Positions 1-5,843 of a stretch of DNA of 11,038 nt are shown here, piece after piece. Location of the stretch: contig JAUYUF010000084.1 in assembly GCA_030694835.1 (NCBI GenBank), positions 1 through 11,038 on the forward strand. Direction: 5' to 3'. Under the pieces are notes generated by a model. That model did no database searches. It saw only the letters and a program-made list of their open reading frames with translations, and had not been told where the DNA came from. This stretch comes from Flavobacteriaceae bacterium (GTDB taxonomy: Bacteria; Bacteroidota; Bacteroidia; Flavobacteriales; Flavobacteriaceae). A program made the translations under genes and the position numbers. Position 1 is the stretch's first letter, and every line of letters begins with the position of its first letter.

Positions 1-237
1 AGTAATGATAATTTTAATGAAAGAAGCAGAAAATTAATGACAACAGCAAATGCTAAAGTAGTTTTAGAAAATGTTGGAGCAGGATACAACACTGCTGAGA
101 GTCTAATGAAAGCCTGGTTAAATAGCGAACTTCACAGAAAAAACATTGAAGACTCTTCAGTACAATTTATGGGTGTTTCTGCTCAAAAGAATATATCAGG
201 TACAGAATTTTACACACAAATTTTTATAGGAAGATAG
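1..237 (+). CDS. CAP (SCP/PR-1-like) domain protein, C-terminal fragment
   Basis: The reading frame is open from the first base, so this is the 3' end of a gene that starts outside the window; 78 codons and the TAG stop are visible. The fragment has the CAP-domain signature: ENVG at fragment residues 23-26, then AWLNSELHRKNI with the conserved histidine at residue 45, followed by a GVS strand and a closing FYTQIFIG strand. In CAP proteins the Glu and this His belong to the central cavity that can bind a divalent metal. Bacterial CAP proteins of the YkwD type are usually exported, and their activity is mostly unknown. The signal peptide, if any, lies upstream and cannot be seen. The in-frame ATG at 37 falls inside the domain and is unlikely to be the start. 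The family call is firm; the function is not. Confidence 0.85.
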   Translation, partial: SNDNFNERSRKLMTTANAKVVLENVGAGYNTAESLMKAWLNSELHRKNIEDSSVQFMGVSAQKNISGTEFYTQIFIGR

Positions 238-252
238 TTTCTAAATAATATT

Positions 253-272
253 ATTATTGGCAATCCAATAAT
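253..272 (+). terminator. Inverted repeat between CAP gene and first peptide gene; weak terminator candidate
   Basis: ATTATTGG (253-260) and CCAATAAT (265-272) form a perfect 8-bp stem around a CAAT loop, 15 bases after the CAP stop and 18 bases before the start of the next gene. Only two G-C pairs close the loop and no T-run follows, so it is a weak terminator at best. It could instead be a palindromic binding site or a 5'-leader hairpin of the peptide gene. The bases TATTATTG at 252-259 also resemble a TAnnTTTG -7 box with one mismatch, but no TTG lies at the right distance upstream. Confidence 0.35.
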
Positions 273-290
273 TACAAATCATTATAAATT

Positions 291-446
291 ATGAAAACAA
301 TAGGATTGAATCACCCCGCAAAATCAAAATTTTTAAGTATCACTTCAGATACAAAAAGAACTTTGATAAACTCATTATCACCTAATTTCTTTTACATGAA
401 CAAATCTGGTGGTATAGTGAACCCCGAACAATGTTGTTTGTATTAA
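291..446 (+). CDS. 51-residue peptide of unknown family, copy 1
   Basis: An ATG at 291 opens a 51-codon frame ending at TAA 444-446. The product has no signal peptide and no membrane helix. It has a basic N-terminal part (NHPAKSK, residues 7-13), a variable middle, and a C-terminal half with RTLINSLSPNF (23-33), NKSGG (37-41) and a final PEQCCLY. I do not recognise the family. The evidence that it is a gene is its paralogue at 785-940, which has the same length and is 67% identical. Between residues 23 and 51, 13 codons differ synonymously and only four change the amino acid, the pattern expected of a translated, constrained peptide. An AAGGTTAGT motif and a hairpin terminator follow. The two cysteines 48-49 differ from the single cysteine of copy 2. 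Possible roles are a secreted or modified peptide, or a small regulatory protein; none is shown. Confidence 0.75.
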   Translation: MKTIGLNHPAKSKFLSITSDTKRTLINSLSPNFFYMNKSGGIVNPEQCCLY

Positions 447-503
447 TGCATCTATTGTAAATTGTAATTCATCGTATTTTGAATTAAAAAAAGTATCAAA
501 ATA

Positions 504-512
504 AAGGTTAGT
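504..512 (+). repeat. AAGGTTAGT motif, single copy after peptide gene 1
   Basis: One exact AAGGTTAGT lies 58 bases after the stop of the first peptide gene and 17 bases before its terminator hairpin. The same nonamer recurs four times, plus one variant, at nearly the same offset after the second peptide gene (992-1069). This ties the motif to the peptide module. Its function is unknown. Confidence 0.6.
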
Positions 513-528
513 AATTTTAGTTTTTTAT

Positions 529-560
529 CGAAGAGCGCTGGGGTATAGAAGCGCTCTTCG
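529..560 (+). terminator. Strong hairpin, probable terminator of peptide gene 1
   Basis: CGAAGAGCGCT (529-539) and AGCGCTCTTCG (550-560) form a perfect 11-bp, G-C-rich stem around a 10-base purine-rich loop (540-549). It stands out sharply from the AT-rich surroundings. The bases downstream (TTATTTAAAC) form only a poor T-tract, so it may terminate imperfectly, or act as an mRNA 3'-end stabiliser. Confidence 0.75.
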
Positions 561-725
561 TTATTTAAACAAACTAAAGATTCTAAAAGTGTCTATTCGC
601 TAAAACAATTTTATAAATATTTATAAAAATGAAAGCTTAAATACTGTAATTACTGCATATATGCGTGTTTTACACAACCGTTGGCATGTTTTTTATAACA
701 AATGGTAAAATAATTACTTTTTTTC

Positions 726-756
726 TTGATTTTTATTTTTTTTCATATTACATTTA
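726..756 (+). promoter_or_regulatory. Candidate Bacteroidota-type promoter of peptide gene 2
   Basis: TTG at 726-728, a 20-base spacer and TACATTTA at 749-756 match the Bacteroidota promoter pattern (TTG, 17-23 bases, TAnnTTTG) with one mismatch at the last base. Transcription would start around 762-764, leaving a leader of roughly 20 bases before ATG 785. This supports 785 as the translation start, because an upstream in-frame GTG at 665 would lie outside such a transcript. Confidence 0.45.
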
Positions 757-784
757 CGACATAAAACAAACACCCCAAAAGATT

Positions 785-940
785 ATGAAAACTTACGTAT
801 CAAACCATGCGGCAAAATCTAAAGTTCATGCAAACGGCATTTCAATAGGAAGAACTTTAATTAATTCATTATCACCCAATTTTACTTATACCAATAAATC
901 AGGTGGAATTGTACAACCAGAACAATGTTTGTTATATTAA
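785..940 (+). CDS. 51-residue peptide of unknown family, copy 2
   Basis: ATG 785 to TAA 938-940 gives 51 residues that align without gaps to copy 1. Identical residues include MKT (1-3), NH (7-8), AKSK (10-13), RTLINSLSPNF (23-33), NKSGGIV (37-43), PEQC (45-48) and the final LY. The frame stays open back to a GTG at 665, which would give 91 residues. That extension is a run of Phe, Tyr and Ile from AT-rich DNA, has no counterpart in copy 1 and overlaps the likely promoter, so the short start is preferred. There is no signal peptide or membrane helix, and one cysteine (Cys48) close to the C-terminus. The Gly-Gly pair at 40-41 is followed by ten residues in both copies. Function unknown. The gene is followed by five AAGGTTAGT-like repeats and a clear terminator, so it is probably transcribed alone. 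Confidence 0.8.
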   Translation: MKTYVSNHAAKSKVHANGISIGRTLINSLSPNFTYTNKSGGIVQPEQCLLY

Positions 941-991
941 TTGTTTTATTTATTAAAGTAAAATTCATTCAAAATATTATATATGAATTTA

Positions 992-1069
992 AAGGTTAGT
1001 TTTTAAGAAGGTTAGTAGATTTTTAAAGATTAGTTAAAATTAAGGTTAGTTAAAAAATTAAAGGTTAGT
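992..1069 (+). repeat. Array of five AAGGTTAGT-like repeats in the 3' region of peptide gene 2
   Basis: AAGGTTAGT occurs at 992-1000, 1008-1016, 1042-1050 and 1061-1069, and the variant AAGATTAGT at 1026-1034. The starts are 16, 18, 16 and 19 bases apart. Two of the copies (1008-1022 and 1061-1075) extend to an identical 15 bases, AAGGTTAGTAGATTT. The first copy lies 52 bases after the stop codon, close to the 58 bases seen after peptide gene 1, and the array ends 16 bases before the terminator stem. It would therefore lie in the mRNA 3' end. The motif is not self-complementary. A protein- or RNA-binding array is possible; the function is unknown. Confidence 0.7.
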
Positions 1070-1085
1070 AGATTTAATTTTTGCC

Positions 1086-1112
1086 AAAAAGCATCCGTTT
1101 GGATGCTTTTTT
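1086..1112 (+). terminator. Rho-independent terminator of peptide gene 2
   Basis: AAAAAGCATCC (1086-1096), a GTTT loop and GGATGCTTTTT (1101-1111) form a perfect stem with an A-tract on the left and a T-run continuing into TTGTTTT on the right. This is a textbook intrinsic terminator and separates the peptide module from pabB. Confidence 0.88.
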
Positions 1113-1155
1113 GTTTTATAACCGTATAAAATATATGCCAACAAAAAAGCTTTCT

Positions 1156-1163
1156 TACATTTG
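1156..1163 (+). promoter_or_regulatory. -7 box of the pabB promoter
   Basis: TACATTTG matches the Bacteroidota -7 consensus TAnnTTTG exactly. No good TTG stands at the usual distance; ATG at 1135-1137 is the nearest match, 18 bases upstream. Transcription would start near 1169, a few bases before ATG 1178. The box overlaps the in-frame GTG at 1163, which argues against that codon as a start. Confidence 0.6.
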
Positions 1164-1177
1164 TGTTTTATCAAATT

Positions 1178-2485
1178 ATGGATCGTTTTACAAAGCAATT
1201 TAATACAACTGATGTTGATTTGTTTAAATCACAGTTATTTCAATGGAGTCAAAAATTTAAAATAATTTGTTGGTTAGATTCCAATCATTATAAAGATTCT
1301 TATAGTTCATTTGAAACCATTTTGGCAGTTGGAGAAAAATCATCTATTAAATTAGATGTTGATATAAATGCTTTTAATTCATTATCAGATTTTGAAAAGC
1401 AACACAAAGATTATCTTTTCGGGTTTCTAACCTATGATTTAAAAAATGATGTTGAAAAATTAACTTCTAATAATTTTGATGGTTTAAATTTCCCATCACT
1501 TTATTTTTTTCAACCTAAAAAATTAATATTTATTAAAAATAATACCATTACTTTTTCTTACTTAAATGAATTTAAAAATGAAATAGAATCAGATTTTCTA
1601 TCAATTTCAAGTCAACTCTTATATATTGAAGAACTAGAAAATTTAGTTAATGAAGAAGAAATAAAACAACGTATCTCTAAAAAATCCTATTTAAAAAAAT
1701 GCAATCAACTGTTAAAACGCATACAACGTGGAGATATCTATGAAATAAATTTTTGTATGGAGTTTTTTATGGAGCAAAGAAAAATTAATCCATTTAAAAT
1801 ATTTAATAAACTGAATGAAATTTCAAGCCCTCCATTTGCTAGTTTTTTAAGATATCATAATTTATACTTATGCTCAGCATCTCCAGAAAGATATATTAAG
1901 AAAATTGGACAAAAAGTAATATCACAACCTATTAAAGGGACGGCAAGACGTGGTATTTCTGAGAAAAATGACGCTGAACTAATTCATGATTTAAAAAATA
2001 ATCCCAAAGAAAGATCGGAAAATATCATGATTGTAGATTTAGTTAGAAATGATCTTTCTAAGACAGCAATTACAGGAAGCGTAAAAGTTGAAGAACTTTG
2101 TGAGTTATACACTTTTAAACAAGTACATCAACTCATTTCAACTGTTTCAGCAAAAATACCAGTAGATACAACGCCAGTTACAATTCTTAAAAATACATTT
2201 CCAATGGGAAGTATGACTGGAGCTCCTAAAATATCTGCCATGAAAATTATTGAAGAAGTTGAAGAAACTAAACGCGGACTCTACTCAGGAAGCGTTGGTT
2301 ACTTTACGCCTGAAGGAGATTTTGATTTTAATGTTGTTATCAGAAGTATTTTGCACAATTCCTCAACTCAATACACTTCTTTTTCTGTTGGCAGTGCTAT
2401 TACTTCACTTTCAAATCCTGAACAGGAATATGAAGAATGCATATTGAAAGGAAAAGCGATGAAACAAGTATTGACAGAACATTAA
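1178..2485 (+). CDS. pabB: Aminodeoxychorismate synthase component I
   Basis: This is a chorismate-binding enzyme of the PabB/TrpE family, 435 residues. PabB joins chorismate with ammonia supplied by PabA to make 4-amino-4-deoxychorismate, the precursor of p-aminobenzoate and folate, in the cytoplasm. The C-terminal chorismate-binding domain is complete: GDIYEINF at 185-192, SASPERY, PIKGT with Lys253, NPKERSENIMIVDLVRNDL, FPMGSMTGAPK and a closing FSVGSAI segment. The PIKGT lysine is the established marker of PabB; anthranilate synthases have Ala there (PIAGT), so PabB is preferred over TrpE. The N-terminal part is divergent, as is usual in this family. ATG 1178 is preferred to the in-frame GTG at 1163, because the latter lies within the -7 promoter box. 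No pabA or pabC is visible nearby. The gene is followed by a separate promoter for tilS. Confidence 0.93.
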   Translation: MDRFTKQFNTTDVDLFKSQLFQWSQKFKIICWLDSNHYKDSYSSFETILAVGEKSSIKLDVDINAFNSLSDFEKQHKDYLFGFLTYDLKNDVEKLTSNNFDGLNFPSLYFFQPKKLIFIKNNTITFSYLNEFKNEIESDFLSISSQLLYIEELENLVNEEEIKQRISKKSYLKKCNQLLKRIQRGDIYEINFCMEFFMEQRKINPFKIFNKLNEISSPPFASFLRYHNLYLCSASPERYIKKIGQKVISQPIKGTARRGISEKNDAELIHDLKNNPKERSENIMIVDLVRNDLSKTAITGSVKVEELCELYTFKQVHQLISTVSAKIPVDTTPVTILKNTFPMGSMTGAPKISAMKIIEEVEETKRGLYSGSVGYFTPEGDFDFNVVIRSILHNSSTQYTSFSVGSAITSLSNPEQEYEECILKGKAMKQVLTEH

Positions 2486-2490
2486 TTTTA

Positions 2491-2523
2491 TTGACTCATT
2501 TACAATAAAAAAGCATAATTTTG
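2491..2523 (+). promoter_or_regulatory. Promoter of the tilS-dsbD-glsA operon
   Basis: TTG (2491-2493), a 22-base spacer and TAATTTTG (2516-2523) match the Bacteroidota promoter pattern, with an exact TAnnTTTG -7 box. It starts 6 bases after the pabB stop. Transcription would begin about 2529-2531, leaving a leader of roughly 20 bases before ATG 2552. Read-through from pabB is still possible, as no terminator hairpin is seen between the genes. Confidence 0.6.
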
Positions 2524-2551
2524 AGTTTCTGATTATGTCAATCCTAATCGT

Positions 2552-3916
2552 ATGCTAGAAAAATTTAAACAGCATCTCTTTAAAAGTTATCCTTTTTTAA
2601 AAGATAAAAAATTGCTTATTGCAGTTTCTGGTGGTCTGGACAGTATGACACTTACACATTTAATGCATCAACTTAATTTGGATATTGCATTAGCACATTG
2701 CAACTTTAAATTACGTGGCAATGAGAGTGATGCAGATGAACTATTTGTAAAAAATTACGCAACAACACACAATATCCCTTTTTATACAACACATTTTGAT
2801 ACTGCCAAGATTGCTGAAAAAAATAAAATTTCCATTCAAATGGCTGCTAGAGACCTCCGGTATGAATGGTTTAATGAACTATTAAACAAACATCAATATC
2901 AATTTTTACTTACCGCTCATCATTTGGATGATATGTTTGAAACATTTTTAATTAATTTAAGTAGAGGAACTGGCTTAGATGGTTTAGTAGGAATCCCACA
3001 AATTAATGAAAATATTTTACGACCATTGCTAATCTTCACACGTGAAGATATTAGTTTATATGCTCAAAAAGAAAAAATTGAATGGAGAGAAGATCAATCA
3101 AATTTAACAATTAAATACCATCGCAATAAAATAAGACACAAAGTTGTTCCTGTTTTAAAAGAATTAAATCCGAGTTTATTGAGTTCTTTTCAAAACACGT
3201 TGAATCATCTAAAAAATAGCCAAGAAATTTTATTGAATCATATCAATGATATAAAAGATCAAATTATTATTAAGGAGGCAAAATTGAACAATGAAAATAT
3301 TATTCTTAAAATTGTAATTGAAAAACTTAATCGACTTTCCCATCCTAAAAATTACTTATTTGAAATACTTAAAAATTATGGATTTACAGAATGGGATGAT
3401 GTTGCTAATTTAGGAAATGCTCAATCAGGTAAAATGGTTTTAAGCAAAACACATCGACTCATAAAAGATAGAGATTATTTATTGTTGACTTTGAGCCCAA
3501 TAACCAATACAGAAGAGCTTAATAAAAACAAATACGAAATTTTACCGAATACAAAATCAATTTCAAAACCTATTAAATTAAAATTTCAATCTATAAATCC
3601 TTCAAAAATTAACCTAAAATCGGATTCTGAAAATTGTATAATTATCGATAAAGATTTGTTAAAATTTCCTTTAATTCTTCGTAAATGGGAAAAAGGTGAT
3701 TATTTTTACCCTTTTGGTATGGAGGGCACTAAAAAATTGAGTAAATTTTTTAAGGATGAAAAATATTCAATACCCCAAAAAGAAAATACGTGGGTACTTT
3801 GCTCTGAAAATGAAATTATTTGGGTTATTGGAAAACGACCTGATAATCGATTTAGAGTTTCACCACAAACAAATCACATTTTAAAAATTACCATAGATAA
3901 TGAAAAAATTTCTTAG
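2552..3916 (+). CDS. tilS: tRNA(Ile)-lysidine synthetase
   Basis: TilS converts the wobble cytidine of tRNA-Ile(CAU) to lysidine using ATP and lysine, so that the tRNA reads AUA instead of AUG. The enzyme is essential in most bacteria. The N-terminal N-type ATP pyrophosphatase domain shows the PP-loop SGGLDS at residues 26-31, HCNFKLRG soon after, and HHLDD at 123-127 followed by the FLINLSRGTGLDGL segment. Further on is the conserved YHRNKIRH stretch. The C-terminal TilS domain is recognisable from about residue 370 (LRKWEKGDYFYPFGM, KKLSKFFKDEKY, WVIGKRPDNRF). At 454 residues it has the normal length for Bacteroidota TilS. Its last 17 bases overlap the start of dsbD in another frame, which suggests co-transcription and possibly translational coupling. 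Confidence 0.96.
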   Translation: MLEKFKQHLFKSYPFLKDKKLLIAVSGGLDSMTLTHLMHQLNLDIALAHCNFKLRGNESDADELFVKNYATTHNIPFYTTHFDTAKIAEKNKISIQMAARDLRYEWFNELLNKHQYQFLLTAHHLDDMFETFLINLSRGTGLDGLVGIPQINENILRPLLIFTREDISLYAQKEKIEWREDQSNLTIKYHRNKIRHKVVPVLKELNPSLLSSFQNTLNHLKNSQEILLNHINDIKDQIIIKEAKLNNENIILKIVIEKLNRLSHPKNYLFEILKNYGFTEWDDVANLGNAQSGKMVLSKTHRLIKDRDYLLLTLSPITNTEELNKNKYEILPNTKSISKPIKLKFQSINPSKINLKSDSENCIIIDKDLLKFPLILRKWEKGDYFYPFGMEGTKKLSKFFKDEKYSIPQKENTWVLCSENEIIWVIGKRPDNRFRVSPQTNHILKITIDNEKIS

Positions 3917-5837
3917 TATATTATTAATATCAATTGGCTTTTTAACCTCACTTCAAGCGCAAATTTACGATCCTGTAAAATGGAATTCTACTGTTGAAAA
4001 AGTAACTGATTCTACTTTTTATTTAGTTACAACGGCAAGCATTCAAGGTGGATGGCATTTATATTCTCAAAATGTGCCAGATGGTGGTCCAATTCCAACA
4101 ACTTTTACCTATAAAATAAATCAGCAATTTGAATTATTAGAGAAAACTACTGAACCTAATGGGATTGAAATTGACGACAAAGTGTTTGATATGCGTATTA
4201 AATATTTTGAACATGAAGCTATTTTTAAACAACTGGTCAAAATAAAAAATGCCGATTTATCAGTAATCAAAGGAGAAGTAGAGTTTATGGTTTGCGATGA
4301 TAAAAATTGCTTGCCACCAACTATTCAAGAGTTGGAATTTAGAATTAAAGAAGGATCTGCAGTTTCAGAAACTATCTCAACAACTAAAACACCTAAAGGA
4401 ACTGACACTTCAAAAAGAGGGTTATGGTCCATTTTTATTCTTAGTTTTTTAGGCGGATTGGCAGCACTTTTAACGCCTTGTGTTTTCCCGATGATTCCAA
4501 TGACGGTAAGTTTTTTTACCAAACAAAGCAAAAATAAAGCGGTTGGTTTTAGAAATGCTATCATTTATGGACTCTCTATCATCGCCATTTATGTTTTACT
4601 CGGAACGGTTGTAACGGCTATTTTTGGTGCTGATTCACTCAACGCACTATCTACCAATGTTTGGTTTAATGTCATCTTCTTTTTACTCTTAGTCATCTTT
4701 GCAATTTCATTTTTGGGTGCCTTCGAAATTGTTTTACCAAGTTCTTGGGGAACCAAAGTAGATGCTCAAGCTGACAGAGGAGGAATTATTGGAATCCTAT
4801 TTATGGCACTAGCTCTAGCTATTGTTTCCTTTTCTTGTACAGGTCCAATTGTTGGAACTTTATTAGTTGAAGCAGCTTCTAAAGGAGGAATTGCTCCTAT
4901 TATTGGAATGCTTGGGTTTTCATTAGCTTTAGCCTTACCTTTCGGATTATTTGCAGCTTTTCCAGGATGGCTTAATTCTTTACCAAAATCTGGTGGATGG
5001 CTCAACACTGTAAAAGTTACATTAGGTTTTTTAGAACTCGCGCTAGCGTTTAAATTTCTATCAAATGCAGATTTAGTGTTACAGTTACATTGGTTAGAAC
5101 GCGAGGTATTTTTAGCAATTTGGATAGCTATTTTTGGCGCAATGGCTTTCTATTTATTTGGAAAAATAACTTTACCTCATGACACGCCAAATGGACATAT
5201 TTCTGTGAGTCGATTTTTACTTGGATTAGTAACTTTAGCATTTACTATTTACATGATTCCAGGACTTTGGGGAGCTCCTTTAAAATTAATTAGCGGATTT
5301 CCACCTCCTTTAAAATATAGTGAATCTCCACATGGTGTAGGATTTTCTAAGGCAACTTCTTCCGTTAATTCTAATCATGATGGTTTACCAGATGGTGCTC
5401 ATGAAGGACCTCATGACATTCTTGCTTTTGTAGATTATGAAAAAGGAATGGCTTACGCTAAAGAAGTTAACAAACCTGTATTAATTGATTTTACTGGACA
5501 TGCTTGTGTAAATTGTAGAAAAATGGAAGATTATGTATGGTCAAACCCTCAAGTTTTAGAAATATTAAAAAATCAAGTTGTTTTGATTTCTTTATATGTT
5601 GATGATAAAAGAGAATTGCCATTATCAGAACAATATACATCCGAAGCAACAGGAAAAAAGATTAAATATATAGGTCAAAAATGGAGTGATTTCCAATTAA
5701 CACATTACAAAGCTAACGCACAACCATTTTATGTTTTGATAAATCATCAAGAAGAAATGCTTATAGATCCATCAGCCTATAATCCTGATATTCAAACTTA
5801 TATTGATTGGTTAAAAGGCGGAATAGCTAAGTTTTAA
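3900..5837 (+). CDS. dsbD: Thiol:disulfide interchange protein DsbD-like
   Basis: DsbD carries electrons from cytoplasmic thioredoxin across the inner membrane to periplasmic disulfide isomerases and cytochrome c maturation proteins. The three expected parts are visible in 645 residues. First is a signal peptide (about residues 1-20, ending LQA) and a periplasmic N-terminal domain with the cysteine pair Cys132/Cys137 in CDDKNC. Next is a polytopic domain from about residue 175 to 460 with Cys194 (LTPCVFPMIP) and Cys313 (FSCTGP), the transmembrane redox pair. Last is a C-terminal thioredoxin-like domain with the active site CVNC at 536-539. All six redox cysteines of classical DsbD are therefore present. 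The start ATG 3900 lies within tilS, and the signal peptide begins directly there, which supports it. glsA follows after 6 bases. Bacteroidota homologues are often annotated only as cytochrome c biogenesis or thioredoxin-family proteins. Confidence 0.93.
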   Translation: MKKFLSILLISIGFLTSLQAQIYDPVKWNSTVEKVTDSTFYLVTTASIQGGWHLYSQNVPDGGPIPTTFTYKINQQFELLEKTTEPNGIEIDDKVFDMRIKYFEHEAIFKQLVKIKNADLSVIKGEVEFMVCDDKNCLPPTIQELEFRIKEGSAVSETISTTKTPKGTDTSKRGLWSIFILSFLGGLAALLTPCVFPMIPMTVSFFTKQSKNKAVGFRNAIIYGLSIIAIYVLLGTVVTAIFGADSLNALSTNVWFNVIFFLLLVIFAISFLGAFEIVLPSSWGTKVDAQADRGGIIGILFMALALAIVSFSCTGPIVGTLLVEAASKGGIAPIIGMLGFSLALALPFGLFAAFPGWLNSLPKSGGWLNTVKVTLGFLELALAFKFLSNADLVLQLHWLEREVFLAIWIAIFGAMAFYLFGKITLPHDTPNGHISVSRFLLGLVTLAFTIYMIPGLWGAPLKLISGFPPPLKYSESPHGVGFSKATSSVNSNHDGLPDGAHEGPHDILAFVDYEKGMAYAKEVNKPVLIDFTGHACVNCRKMEDYVWSNPQVLEILKNQVVLISLYVDDKRELPLSEQYTSEATGKKIKYIGQKWSDFQLTHYKANAQPFYVLINHQEEMLIDPSAYNPDIQTYIDWLKGGIAKF

Positions 5838-5843
5838 TACAAA

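Noticed and set aside
665..784. GTG-initiated N-terminal extension of peptide gene 2 (40 extra residues)
   Set aside because: The extension is low-complexity Phe/Tyr/Ile from AT-rich DNA, has no counterpart in the paralogue, and overlaps the likely promoter.
992..1069. The AAGGTTAGT array as a CRISPR or plasmid iteron array
   Set aside because: The units are only 9 bases long with 7-10 base spacers, no Cas or replication gene is present, and the related single copy after peptide gene 1 points to a 3'-end role instead.
2250..2447. Overlapping 65-codon frame inside pabB
   Set aside because: It is a shadow of pabB, whose strongly conserved C-terminal motifs occupy the same bases in another frame.
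4325..5008. Reverse-strand frames opposite dsbD (4325-4564 and 4766-5008)
   Set aside because: They lie entirely opposite the conserved membrane domain of dsbD and resemble no family.
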